This document shows, piece by piece, positions 1 to 5,392 of a stretch of 5,392 nucleotides of DNA. The stretch is taken from NCBI RefSeq assembly GCF_020829685.1, contig NZ_JAIVFR010000508.1, positions 1 through 5,392 on the forward strand, in the 5' to 3' direction. Source of the DNA: Nostoc sp. CHAB 5715. GTDB taxonomy: Bacteria; Cyanobacteriota; Cyanobacteriia; Cyanobacteriales; Nostocaceae. The first letter of the stretch is position 1. Every line of letters starts with the position of its first letter. The notes under the pieces were generated by a model, which ran no database searches, was not told where the DNA came from, and worked only from the letters and a program-made list of their open reading frames with translations. The translations under genes and the position numbers were made by a program.

Positions 1-2
1 CA

Positions 3-2231
3 GACTTAGAATTCATAACGTCTGAAAAGTATTTACAGCAAATCCAATCAGAATTCAGGAGTCAGAATTCAGGAGTCAAGAGTTATTACTCTCCCCCTGC
101 TTCCCCTGCTTCCCCTACTCCCTCATCTCCAAAGTATGAGGTAATCTATCTCGATAGAGATTGGGAATTGATCGCTCAGTGCAGCACAGAAAATACTGAA
201 TGTCAAGGAAGTCTGGCAAATTTAGCATATTTGATTTACACCTCTGGTTCCACGGGCAGACCAAAAGGGGTGATGGTGGAAATGCGATCGCTTGTCAACA
301 TTATCACAGCAGTGAAGGAACGGTTATCAATTACCGCTAGCGATCGTCTTTTGGCAAGCACGACAATCGCCTTTGATATAGCCGCCTTAGAACTGTTTTT
401 ACCTCTAATTGCAGGCGCTCAACTCATCCTCACTCGCCAAACCGCCCTAATTGACCCCAGCCAATTAACAGCCGCTATCAAACAACATGAAATCACCGTC
501 ATGCAAGCTACCCCTGCAACTTGGCGGTTACTTTTAACTAGTGGTTGGCAAGGGAAAGCAGACTTAAAAATTCTCTGCGGTGGAGAAGCATTAGATAACT
601 CTCTGGCTACACAACTTTTATCATCAAGTCAAGAGGTCTGGAACCTCTACGGGCCAACAGAAACCACCATTTGGTCAGCCATGCAAAAACTCAGTAATGA
701 CGAGTCAGTTACCATTGGTCGTCCCATTGCTAATACTCAATTTTACGTCCTCGATGACCATTTGCAACCAGTTCCCGTGGGTGTAGCCGGAGAACTTTAC
801 ATTGGTGGTGTGGGAGTAGCACGGGGTTATTGGCAACGACCAGATTTAACCGCAGAAAGGTTTGTGGCGAATCCGTTGATTAGGGAGTGGGGAGTGGGGA
901 GTGGGGAGTGGGGGGCAGGGGGAGAGGAGTGGAGTATCAAAGACTCGCCAGCGAGTATCAAAGACTCATTCACGAGTATCAAAGACTCGCCAGCGAGTAT
1001 CAAAGACTCATTCACGAGTATTAAAGACTCGCCAGCGAGTATCAAAGACTCATTCACGAGTATCAAAGACTCGTCGGCGAGTATAAAAGACTCGTCAGCG
1101 AGTATCAAAGACTCGTTCACGAGTATAAAAGACTCGTCGGCGAGTATCAAAGACTCGTCGGCGAGTATCAAAGACTCGTCAGCGAGTATTAAAGACTCAT
1201 CCCCAATACCCCATGCCCAATACCCAATGCCCAATGCCCCATGCCCAATGCCCAATGCCCCATGCCCAATGCCCAATGCCCCATGCCCAATGCCCCATGC
1301 CCAATGCCCCATGCCCAATGCCCTATACAAAACAGGCGATCGCGTTCGTTATCTCCCAGATGGTAATTTAGAATACTTGGGTAGATTAGATAACCAAGTG
1401 AAAATTCGGGGTTATCGCATTGAGTTGGGAGAGATTGAAGCGGTACTCAATCAACATCCAGAAGTGGCGCAGGCTGTAGTAAGTATGCAAGAAGATGAAC
1501 CAGGAGAGCGTCGTTTAGTGGCGTATATTGTCCACAATACACCCCTCCCCAACCCTCCCCTTATTAAGGGGAGGGAGCTAGAACCCCTCCCCAACCCTCC
1601 CCTTATTAAGGGGAGGGAGCTAGAACCCCTCCCTAACCCTCCCCTTGTTAAGGGGAGGGAGCTAGAACCCCTCCCTAACCCTCCCCAAGGCATTGGGAGG
1701 GTGCGCGTTAGCGCGGGTGGGGTTACAATACGTTCCTTTTTGGCAACAAAACTACCAGCGTATATGATACCTGCGGTGTTTGTTGTGCTAGAGCAATTAC
1801 CTCTTACCCCTAATGGTAAAGTGAATCGCCAAGCACTACCCGCACCAAATAACTTGCTCTCACCACTGACGACATCTTTGATTTTACCGCAGACACAAAT
1901 CGAGCAAAAAATCGCTCATATCTGGCAAGATTTACTTCATATTGACACCATCGGCATCCATGATAATTTCTTTGATTTAGGAGGACATTCCTTACTCATG
2001 GTAAGAATGCAAGGACAATTGCGCGATCGCATTCATCAAGATATCCCCCTAGTAGAGTTATTCCGTTATTCCACAATTAGTTCCCTGTCCACCTATTTAT
2101 CCCAAACCACCACCTCAACCTTACCTGATGGCGAAGTTGAAGAAAGAATTGTCCAATTAGAAACAGGTAAACAGCGACTTCTACAACGCCGCCAACAGCT
2201 TGTAGAAAATCAGCAAACTAAACCAAATTAA
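3..2231 (+). CDS. Non-ribosomal peptide synthetase, C-terminal part: adenylation (predicted glycine) - PCP - docking tail (5' partial)
   Basis: This cytoplasmic megasynthase activates an amino acid as an adenylate and loads it on its carrier domain. The frame is open from nt 3, so the start is outside the window; the TTG at 168 is internal. Visible A motifs are A3 ([11 protein letters not shown], nt 237-269), A4 (FDIAALE, 372-392), A5 (NLYGPTETT, 642-668), A6 ([15 protein letters not shown], from 789), A7 (YKTGDR, 1326-1343), A8 ([20 protein letters not shown], to about 1440), A9 (LPAYMIP) and A10 (NGKVNR, 1812-1829). The pocket residues read D-I-L-Q-L-G-L-I-W + K, matching the remembered code for glycine. 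The PCP has [12 protein letters not shown], with the phosphopantetheine Ser at 1989-1991. The last ~40 residues ([20 protein letters not shown]) are charged and helical, probably a docking segment for the PKS 63 bp downstream. Repeats interrupt the A domain in frame at three places (27, 148 and ~61 codons). No frameshift or stop is seen. Activity with these inserts is unproven. Confidence 0.93.
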   Translation, partial: DLEFITSEKYLQQIQSEFRSQNSGVKSYYSPPASPASPTPSSPKYEVIYLDRDWELIAQCSTENTECQGSLANLAYLIYTSGSTGRPKGVMVEMRSLVNIITAVKERLSITASDRLLASTTIAFDIAALELFLPLIAGAQLILTRQTALIDPSQLTAAIKQHEITVMQATPATWRLLLTSGWQGKADLKILCGGEALDNSLATQLLSSSQEVWNLYGPTETTIWSAMQKLSNDESVTIGRPIANTQFYVLDDHLQPVPVGVAGELYIGGVGVARGYWQRPDLTAERFVANPLIREWGVGSGEWGAGGEEWSIKDSPASIKDSFTSIKDSPASIKDSFTSIKDSPASIKDSFTSIKDSSASIKDSSASIKDSFTSIKDSSASIKDSSASIKDSSASIKDSSPIPHAQYPMPNAPCPMPNAPCPMPNAPCPMPHAQCPMPNALYKTGDRVRYLPDGNLEYLGRLDNQVKIRGYRIELGEIEAVLNQHPEVAQAVVSMQEDEPGERRLVAYIVHNTPLPNPPLIKGRELEPLPNPPLIKGRELEPLPNPPLVKGRELEPLPNPPQGIGRVRVSAGGVTIRSFLATKLPAYMIPAVFVVLEQLPLTPNGKVNRQALPAPNNLLSPLTTSLILPQTQIEQKIAHIWQDLLHIDTIGIHDNFFDLGGHSLLMVRMQGQLRDRIHQDIPLVELFRYSTISSLSTYLSQTTTSTLPDGEVEERIVQLETGKQRLLQRRQQLVENQQTKPN
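50..131 (+). repeat. In-frame repeat insert 1 in the A domain (upstream of A3)
   Basis: The insert has two parts. A 14-bp unit, AGAATTCAGGAGTC, is repeated exactly at 50-63 and 64-77. A pyrimidine-rich stretch follows with 9-bp units CCCCTGCTT at 94-102 and 103-111 and the variant CCCCTACTC at 112-120. It is translated as a low-complexity segment ([14 protein letters not shown]) between A-domain residues TSEKYLQQI and [12 protein letters not shown]-domain homologues as I recall them have only a short link here, so about 27 codons look inserted. Exact boundaries need an alignment. Confidence 0.8.
883..930 (+). repeat. GGGAGTG heptamer array plus G-rich flank (first block of insert 2)
   Basis: Four perfect copies of the 7-bp unit GGGAGTG run from 883 to 910, followed by a purine-rich flank to 930. 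The block is read in frame as [17 protein letters not shown], directly after the A6-side sequence [10 protein letters not shown]. The flank contains GCAGGGGGAGAG (915-926), the exact reverse complement of CTCTCCCCCTGC at 89-100 in insert 1, so both inserts share a repeat element in opposite orientations. The 7-bp period is of the STRR type. Confidence 0.85.
933..1205 (+). repeat. 21-bp tandem repeat, 13 units, coding for SIKDSxx heptapeptides
   Basis: Thirteen head-to-tail 21-bp units, each starting AGTATCAAAGACTC or a close variant, encode SIKDSPA (units 1, 3, 5), SIKDSFT (2, 4, 6, 9), SIKDSSA (7, 8, 10-12) and a degenerate last unit, SIKDSSP. Units 1-6 alternate PA/FT, a 42-bp higher-order period that implies recent dimer duplication. 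Every unit junction except the last carries a small palindrome (for example ACTCGC-CA-GCGAGT or ACTCGT-TC-ACGAGT). The array lies between A6 and A7. There are no unique spacers, so it is not a CRISPR array. Confidence 0.95.
1202..1320 (+). repeat. STRR-type heptamer array, 17 units of CCCAATG / CCCCATG
   Basis: Seventeen contiguous 7-bp units alternate irregularly between CCCAATG and CCCCATG, with CCCAATA variants at 1202-1208 and 1216-1222. The array joins the 21-bp repeat directly and ends where A7 begins (LYKTGDR). Because 7 is not a multiple of 3, the peptide repeats every 21 bp (MPNAPCP). The unit has no stop codon in any of the six frames, which explains both how the NRPS tolerates it and the long spurious antisense frame across it. 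Blocks 883-1320 together add about 148 codons to the A domain. Confidence 0.95.
1541..1666 (+). repeat. 42-bp tandem repeat with strong internal hairpin, 3 full units (insert 3)
   Basis: Three 42-bp units start at 1541, 1583 and 1625. Each is translated in frame as [14 protein letters not shown] (Ile becomes Val in unit 3). Each holds a palindrome: CCCTCCCCTTA and TAAGGGGAGGG around one central T at 1553-1575 and 1595-1617, and a 10-bp stem with loop GTT at 1637-1659. The array lies between A8 and A9 of the adenylation domain, a place where known interrupted A domains carry auxiliary domains. It belongs to the CCCCTCCC-type dispersed palindromes common in filamentous cyanobacteria. Confidence 0.93.
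1666..1724 (+). repeat. Fourth, divergent copy with inverted ends (MITE-like unit)
   Basis: This 59-bp stretch begins like the 42-bp units but diverges after about 20 bp. It opens with AACCCCTCCC and closes with GGGTGGGGTT, whose reverse complement matches the opening at 9 of 10 positions. Two nested hairpins lie inside: CCCTCCCCAA against TTGGGAGGG around GGCA, and GCGC-GTTA-GCGC at 1703-1714. The whole behaves like a small non-autonomous palindromic element and stays in frame, ending just before the conserved [14 protein letters not shown] of A9. No target-site duplication could be confirmed. Confidence 0.6.
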
Positions 2232-2294
2232 CCCTGTAGTTTCTCTCCTGTGCGCCCTGGAACGTCTGTGCGATTCGTTTCAAAAAACTTATAT
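2232..2294 (+). other. Short NRPS-PKS intergenic spacer
   Basis: These 63 bp separate the NRPS stop from the preferred PKS start. I see no promoter, terminator hairpin or clear Shine-Dalgarno sequence. The close spacing and shared direction suggest co-transcription and probably a single assembly line. The PKS frame is open through most of it from GTG 2250, so a slightly longer PKS N-terminus cannot be excluded. Confidence 0.6.
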
Positions 2295-5276
2295 ATGAAC
2301 AACGGATTAGAAATAGCAATTATCGGTATGGCGGGACAATTTCCCAAAGCCAATGACTTACACCAATTCTGGCAAAATCTCCAGGATGGTGTAGAATCAA
2401 CGACTCTTTTAACTGATGAGCAATTACAAAAAAGTGGTGTAGCTCCTTCCCTACTGCAACATCCTGACTACGTAAAAGTAGCTGCAACTCTAGAAAATAT
2501 TGAATGCTTTGATGCCGAATTCTTTGGATTCAGCCCCAGAGAAGCAGAAATTCTCGATCCCCAGCATCGATTATTTTTAGAATGTGCTTGGTCAGCGTTA
2601 GAAGATGCTGGATATAATGCCCAAAGTTATGCAGGAGCGATCGCAGTATATGCCGGTTCTGCAATGAACAGCTATCTACTGAATTTGATTTCTCATCCGA
2701 CGATTCAAGCCAACGTCAATCGCTATCAATTGTTTTTATCCAACGATAAGGATTTTCTTACCACACGGGTTTCTTATAAACTCAATTTACGCGGCCCAAG
2801 TGTGGATATTCAAACAGCTTGTTCCACCTCCTTAGTAGCCGTGCATTTGGCGTGTCAGAGCTTGTTGAGTGGAGAGTGTGACATGGCATTGGCGGGGGGT
2901 GTATCCTTATCCAGCCCAACGGGTTATTTGTACCAAGAAGGGGGAATTTACTCACAAGATGGGCATTGTCGAGCCTTTGATGCTGATGCTCAAGGAACGA
3001 TCGCAGGTAGTGGTTTAGGTGTTGTTGTTCTCAAACGCCTTGAAGATGCTCTCCGGGATGGCGATTATATCCATGCTGTAATTAAAGGATCGGCACTGAA
3101 TAATGATGGTGCTTTGAAAGTCAGCTACACAGCACCGCGAATTGATACCCAAGCAGCCGTCGTTCGAGCGGCTCAAGCGGTGGCACAGGTAAACCCGGAA
3201 ACCATTACTTACATTGAAACCCACGGTACGGGTACAGCATTGGGCGATCCGATTGAAATTGCAGCTTTAACTCAAGCCTTTCGCTCTCAAACCAATAAAA
3301 CGGGATACTGTGCGATCGCTTCTGTAAAAACCAACATTGGACATTTAGATGCCGCCGCCGGAATCGCCAGTTTAATCAAAACTGTGTTGGCGCTCAAACA
3401 CAAACAACTTCCCCCCAGTTTACACTTCCAACGGCCCAATCCCCAAATTGATTTTCCCAAGACTCCTTTTTATGTCAACACCAATTTAGCCCATTGGCAA
3501 ACCGATCAGACTCCCCGCCGTGCAGGTGTGAGTTCCTTTGGGATTGGTGGGACAAATGCCCATTTGATTCTTGAGGAAGCACCTGTAATCATATCATCCA
3601 GTGCTTCTCGTCCCTGGCAGTTGTTAATTTTATCAGCAAAAACCGCCACTGCTTTGAGTGCGATCGCAGATAATTTAGCTAGTCATTTAAAACAACATCC
3701 AGAAATAAATCTGGCGGATGTGGCGTATACTTTGCAAGTAGGACGACAGGCTTTTGACCATCGGCAAATGCTATTGTGTCAAACAACAGCAGAAGCAATC
3801 CAGATTTTGGATGATGGAGGGCAAATATTAACTCAGGTTGCTCCTAAAGAAAGGCGTGAAATTGCCTTTTTATTTCCAGGACAGGGAAGCCAATATGTCA
3901 ACATGGGGAAAGAATTATACGCCACAGAGCCAGTATTTCAACAACAAGTAGATTATTGTTGTGAACTACTCCTTCCCCACTTAGGCTTAGATTTGCGAAA
4001 TCTCCTCTATCCTTCTCCACTCCCCAATGCCCAATGCCCAATGCCCAATGCCCAATCCCCCGCCATATCCCAAACCGCTTATGCTCAACCAGCTTTATTT
4101 GTAGTTGAATATGCCCTAGCACAACTGTGGATATCCTGGGGAATTCAACCCCAAGCCATGATTGGTAACAGCATTGGTGAGTATGTTGCTGCAACCTTAG
4201 CAGGTGTATTTTCGCTACCAGATGCCTTAAAGTTAGTAGCCATGCGTGGTAAGTTAATGCAGCAATGTCCGCCAGGGGCGATGCTATCAGTGGCAATATC
4301 GGCGGATACTTTACAACCTTTATTGTCTAGTGGTTTAGTCATTGCGGCAAATAATGCACCTCAGTTATCTGTGGTATCTGGTACTGAGGTAGAAATTGCT
4401 AAGTTAGAACAATATTTAAATACCCAAAACATTACCTACCGCCGCTTGCAGACATCCCATGCTTTCCACTCACCCTTAATGGATGAGATTATCGCACCAT
4501 TTCTTGATGCTTTCGCAAAAATGAATTTGCGATCGCCCCAAATCCCATTTATTTCCAACGTCACTGGCGACTGGATTACATCTGAGCAAGCAACTAACCC
4601 TGATTACTGGGCAACTCACTTACGCCATCCTGTACAATTCGCTAACGGGGTGACAGAACTCCTCAAAGAACCCAACCGAATTTTACTGGAAGTCGGGCCA
4701 GGGAAAACACTCACTACTCTAGCCAAGCAACAAACCCACACCCAAACTATACTATCTTCCCTCCGCCATCCCCAGGAAACTCAATCAGATATAGCATTTT
4801 TACTCCAAACTTTGGGACAATTATGGTTGGCAGGTGTACCCATTGATTGGTCGGGCTTCTATGCTCACGAACAGCGCCACCGATTGCCATTACCCACCTA
4901 TTCCTTCCAACGTCAACGTTACTGGATTGACCCACCCACTTTATCAGATACTCTCTCCTTTCCCCCCTTACCAAGGGGGGATGAAAGGGGTGAATATGCT
5001 TCTCCCTCTGACTGGTTTTATATACCCACTTGGGAACGGAGTTTATCACGTCCGTTGGTAGATTTAAATGAACAACGGCAGTGTTGGCTGGTGCTAGCAG
5101 ATAATTATGGCGTAGGGACAGAGATTATTCACACCCTGCAAAACGCTGGACATGATGTAATTATCGTTACTCCTGGTGAAAAATATGAACAACCAGCATA
5201 CCGCACCTTTACAGTTAATCCTCAAGAGAAACAGGACTTTGTTGATTTACTGGAAGACTTGCAACTGCGCGTATAG
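2295..5276 (+). CDS. Type I polyketide synthase, KS - AT (malonyl) - start of KR (3' truncated by a foreign join)
   Basis: This modular PKS would extend the acyl chain delivered by the upstream NRPS by one C2 unit. ATG 2295 is chosen because MNNGLEIAIIGMAGQFP is the usual start of KS-first cyanobacterial PKSs; an in-frame GTG at 2250 would add 15 unconserved residues. No clear ribosome-binding site is visible. Numbering from ATG 2295, the KS (about 5-430) has the full triad: C176 in TACSTSL, H310 in ETHGTGTALGDP and H350 in KTNIGHLDAAAG. The AT (from about 522) has FLFPGQGSQ, nucleophile S626 in GNSIGEY (Asn replaces the usual His before Ser), and HAFHS (H722, H725), indicating malonyl-CoA. 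The post-AT linker ends in LPTYSFQRQRYWI (864 on). WFYIPTWERS (907 on) begins a KR structural subdomain with no DH between. Repeat inserts lie in the AT (4014-4067) and the AT-KR linker (4957-5003). The protein ends after residue 993 where high-GC DNA begins; KR catalytic part and ACP are missing. Confidence 0.93.
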   Translation: MNNGLEIAIIGMAGQFPKANDLHQFWQNLQDGVESTTLLTDEQLQKSGVAPSLLQHPDYVKVAATLENIECFDAEFFGFSPREAEILDPQHRLFLECAWSALEDAGYNAQSYAGAIAVYAGSAMNSYLLNLISHPTIQANVNRYQLFLSNDKDFLTTRVSYKLNLRGPSVDIQTACSTSLVAVHLACQSLLSGECDMALAGGVSLSSPTGYLYQEGGIYSQDGHCRAFDADAQGTIAGSGLGVVVLKRLEDALRDGDYIHAVIKGSALNNDGALKVSYTAPRIDTQAAVVRAAQAVAQVNPETITYIETHGTGTALGDPIEIAALTQAFRSQTNKTGYCAIASVKTNIGHLDAAAGIASLIKTVLALKHKQLPPSLHFQRPNPQIDFPKTPFYVNTNLAHWQTDQTPRRAGVSSFGIGGTNAHLILEEAPVIISSSASRPWQLLILSAKTATALSAIADNLASHLKQHPEINLADVAYTLQVGRQAFDHRQMLLCQTTAEAIQILDDGGQILTQVAPKERREIAFLFPGQGSQYVNMGKELYATEPVFQQQVDYCCELLLPHLGLDLRNLLYPSPLPNAQCPMPNAQSPAISQTAYAQPALFVVEYALAQLWISWGIQPQAMIGNSIGEYVAATLAGVFSLPDALKLVAMRGKLMQQCPPGAMLSVAISADTLQPLLSSGLVIAANNAPQLSVVSGTEVEIAKLEQYLNTQNITYRRLQTSHAFHSPLMDEIIAPFLDAFAKMNLRSPQIPFISNVTGDWITSEQATNPDYWATHLRHPVQFANGVTELLKEPNRILLEVGPGKTLTTLAKQQTHTQTILSSLRHPQETQSDIAFLLQTLGQLWLAGVPIDWSGFYAHEQRHRLPLPTYSFQRQRYWIDPPTLSDTLSFPPLPRGDERGEYASPSDWFYIPTWERSLSRPLVDLNEQRQCWLVLADNYGVGTEIIHTLQNAGHDVIIVTPGEKYEQPAYRTFTVNPQEKQDFVDLLEDLQLRV
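4023..4057 (+). repeat. STRR-type CCCAATG array, 5 units, inside the AT domain (insert 4)
   Basis: Four perfect CCCAATG units and one CCCAATC unit lie in frame in the PKS acyltransferase, between LDLRNLLYP and ISQTAYAQPALF, well before the nucleophile motif. With its flanks (about 4014-4067) it adds roughly 17 codons ([13 protein letters not shown]). The unit is identical to the main heptamer of the array at 1202-1320 in the NRPS, so the same repeat has entered two different enzymes of one assembly line. Confidence 0.9.
4957..4988 (+). repeat. Palindromic repeat in the AT-KR linker (insert 5)
   Basis: CCCCCCTT (4962-4969) and AAGGGGGG (4973-4980) form a perfect 8-bp stem with loop ACC. CCTTT (4957-4961) and AAAGG (4984-4988) extend it after a small bulge. 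It is translated as FPPLPRGDERGE between the end of the post-AT linker (RQRYWIDPP) and the start of the KR subdomain (WFYIPTWERS). This is a frequent dispersed palindrome of filamentous cyanobacteria. It has no following T-run and sits inside a gene, so it is not a terminator. Confidence 0.8.
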
Positions 5277-5392
5277 TCGATCCACGACGGCGTGCCGCGG
5301 CTAGCAAAGCGCTGGACGGGCCAGTTGCGCTCATCGGCGATGCCCTTCAGCTTCATGTTCGGATTAAGCGGCCGCGGCTTGCCGACGCGTTC
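5271..5392. other. Foreign high-GC segment / probable chimeric join
   Basis: From about 5271 the sequence changes abruptly. Nt 5277-5392 contain 76 G or C in 116 (about 65%), clearly above the preceding AT-richer PKS sequence. PKS homology stops inside the KR structural subdomain (VDLLEDLQLR) and a stop follows two codons later. The segment has no resemblance to PKS and no cyanobacterial repeat. The simplest reading is an assembly chimera or contaminating read from a high-GC heterotroph, as expected from a non-axenic culture or metagenome. A genuine recombination event is possible but less likely. The exact breakpoint lies somewhere in 5262-5276. Confidence 0.75.
5273..5392 (-). CDS. Fragment of an unidentified protein from the foreign segment (partial both ends)
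   Basis: On the minus strand, the frame starting at nt 5392 is open across the whole segment and has strong G/C preference at third codon positions. It gives a plausible peptide (about 40 residues, containing KGIADERNWPVQRFASRG and PSWIDY). This is the most protein-like of the frames, though in high-GC DNA other frames are also open. I do not recognise the family. The frame continues to a stop at 5222-5224, but that part is cyanobacterial PKS DNA and not genuine coding sequence. Confidence 0.35.

Larger units (their letters stand above)
284..4536. repeat. HIP1 octamers (GCGATCGC), seven sites
   Basis: Perfect GCGATCGC occurs at 284-291, 1336-1343, 2033-2040, 2637-2644, 3312-3319, 3660-3667 and 4529-4536, all within the two coding regions, with near-matches at 339 and 2996. 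This highly iterated palindrome is a hallmark of many cyanobacterial genomes and supports the assignment. None is present in the high-GC tail after 5271. The span given covers the first to the last site. Confidence 0.95.

Noticed and set aside
168..170. TTG as start codon of the NRPS
   Set aside because: The same frame is open back to nt 3 and encodes recognisable A-domain sequence upstream ([19 protein letters not shown]), so the gene simply enters from outside the window.
933..1205. CRISPR array
   Set aside because: Units are contiguous 21-bp copies with no unique spacers, in frame inside a gene, and no cas genes are nearby.
827..1330. 167-codon open frame on the minus strand across the A-domain repeats
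   Set aside because: It consists almost wholly of translated repeat units (ADESLIL and GHWALGIG types). The repeats lack stops in most frames, so a long antisense frame is expected; the + strand frame has conserved A motifs on both sides.
1451..1693. 80-codon minus-strand frame rich in Gly, Arg and Ser
   Set aside because: It is the shadow of the 42-bp palindromic repeats and the A8 region; no independent coding signal.
3898..4342. Minus-strand frames opposite the AT domain
   Set aside because: They overlap conserved AT motifs on the + strand and show no recognisable protein features.
4957..4988. Rho-independent terminator
   Set aside because: The hairpin lies inside the PKS frame, has no T-run after it, and matches a dispersed cyanobacterial palindrome.
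5274..5276. Genuine end of a short KS-AT protein
   Set aside because: The stop lies at the composition break and cuts a KR structural subdomain; no ACP is present, so it is most likely an artefact of the join.
5277..5392. Cloning vector tail, suggested by a NotI site (GCGGCCGC at 5369-5376)
   Set aside because: One NotI site is expected by chance in 65% GC DNA; I see no polylinker or recognisable vector sequence, and the minus-strand frame looks like ordinary bacterial protein.

Overview
The window is a fragment of a hybrid non-ribosomal peptide / type I polyketide (NRPS-PKS) gene cluster, almost certainly from a filamentous, Nostocales-type cyanobacterium. The evidence is the moderate base composition, seven perfect HIP1 octamers (GCGATCGC) within about 5.3 kb, abundant short tandem repeats with a 7-bp period (the STRR type known from heterocystous cyanobacteria), dispersed palindromic repeats of the kind common in these genomes, and the cyanobacterial style of the NRPS and PKS domains.

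Layout on the + strand: (1) nt 3-2231 is the 3' part of an NRPS gene. It holds most of an adenylation (A) domain from just before core motif A3, a peptidyl-carrier (PCP) domain, and a charged helical C-terminal tail that looks like a docking segment. The reading frame is open to the left edge, so the real start lies outside the window. (2) nt 2232-2294 is a 63-bp gap with no recognisable signal. (3) nt 2295-5276 is the 5' part of a PKS gene: a ketosynthase (KS) with a complete Cys-His-His triad, a malonyl-type acyltransferase (AT), and the beginning of a ketoreductase (KR) structural subdomain. (4) The last ~116-122 nt are about 65% GC, lack cyanobacterial signatures, and cut the PKS in mid-domain. 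They look like a chimeric join to DNA of a high-GC bacterium. The PKS stop codon at 5274-5276 is therefore probably not native.

How the genes work together: the A-domain pocket reads D-I-L-Q-L-G-L-I-W plus the A10 lysine, which matches the glycine code as I recall it. The PCP would carry glycyl thioester to the KS of the next protein, where it would be extended with malonyl-CoA and, if the truncated KR is active, reduced at the beta-keto group. This would give a glycine-plus-C2 (4-amino-3-hydroxybutyryl-like) unit. No known end product can be named from this window.

The most unusual property is that both enzymes are riddled with in-frame repeat insertions: five separate sites (nt ~50-131, ~879-1322, ~1541-1724, ~4014-4067, ~4957-5003), from at least six repeat families. 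All sit between conserved core motifs and none breaks the frame. The largest adds about 148 codons between A6 and A7. It contains a 21-bp tandem array (13 units, heptapeptide [21 protein letters not shown]) whose units contain a small palindrome with paired, compensating base changes.
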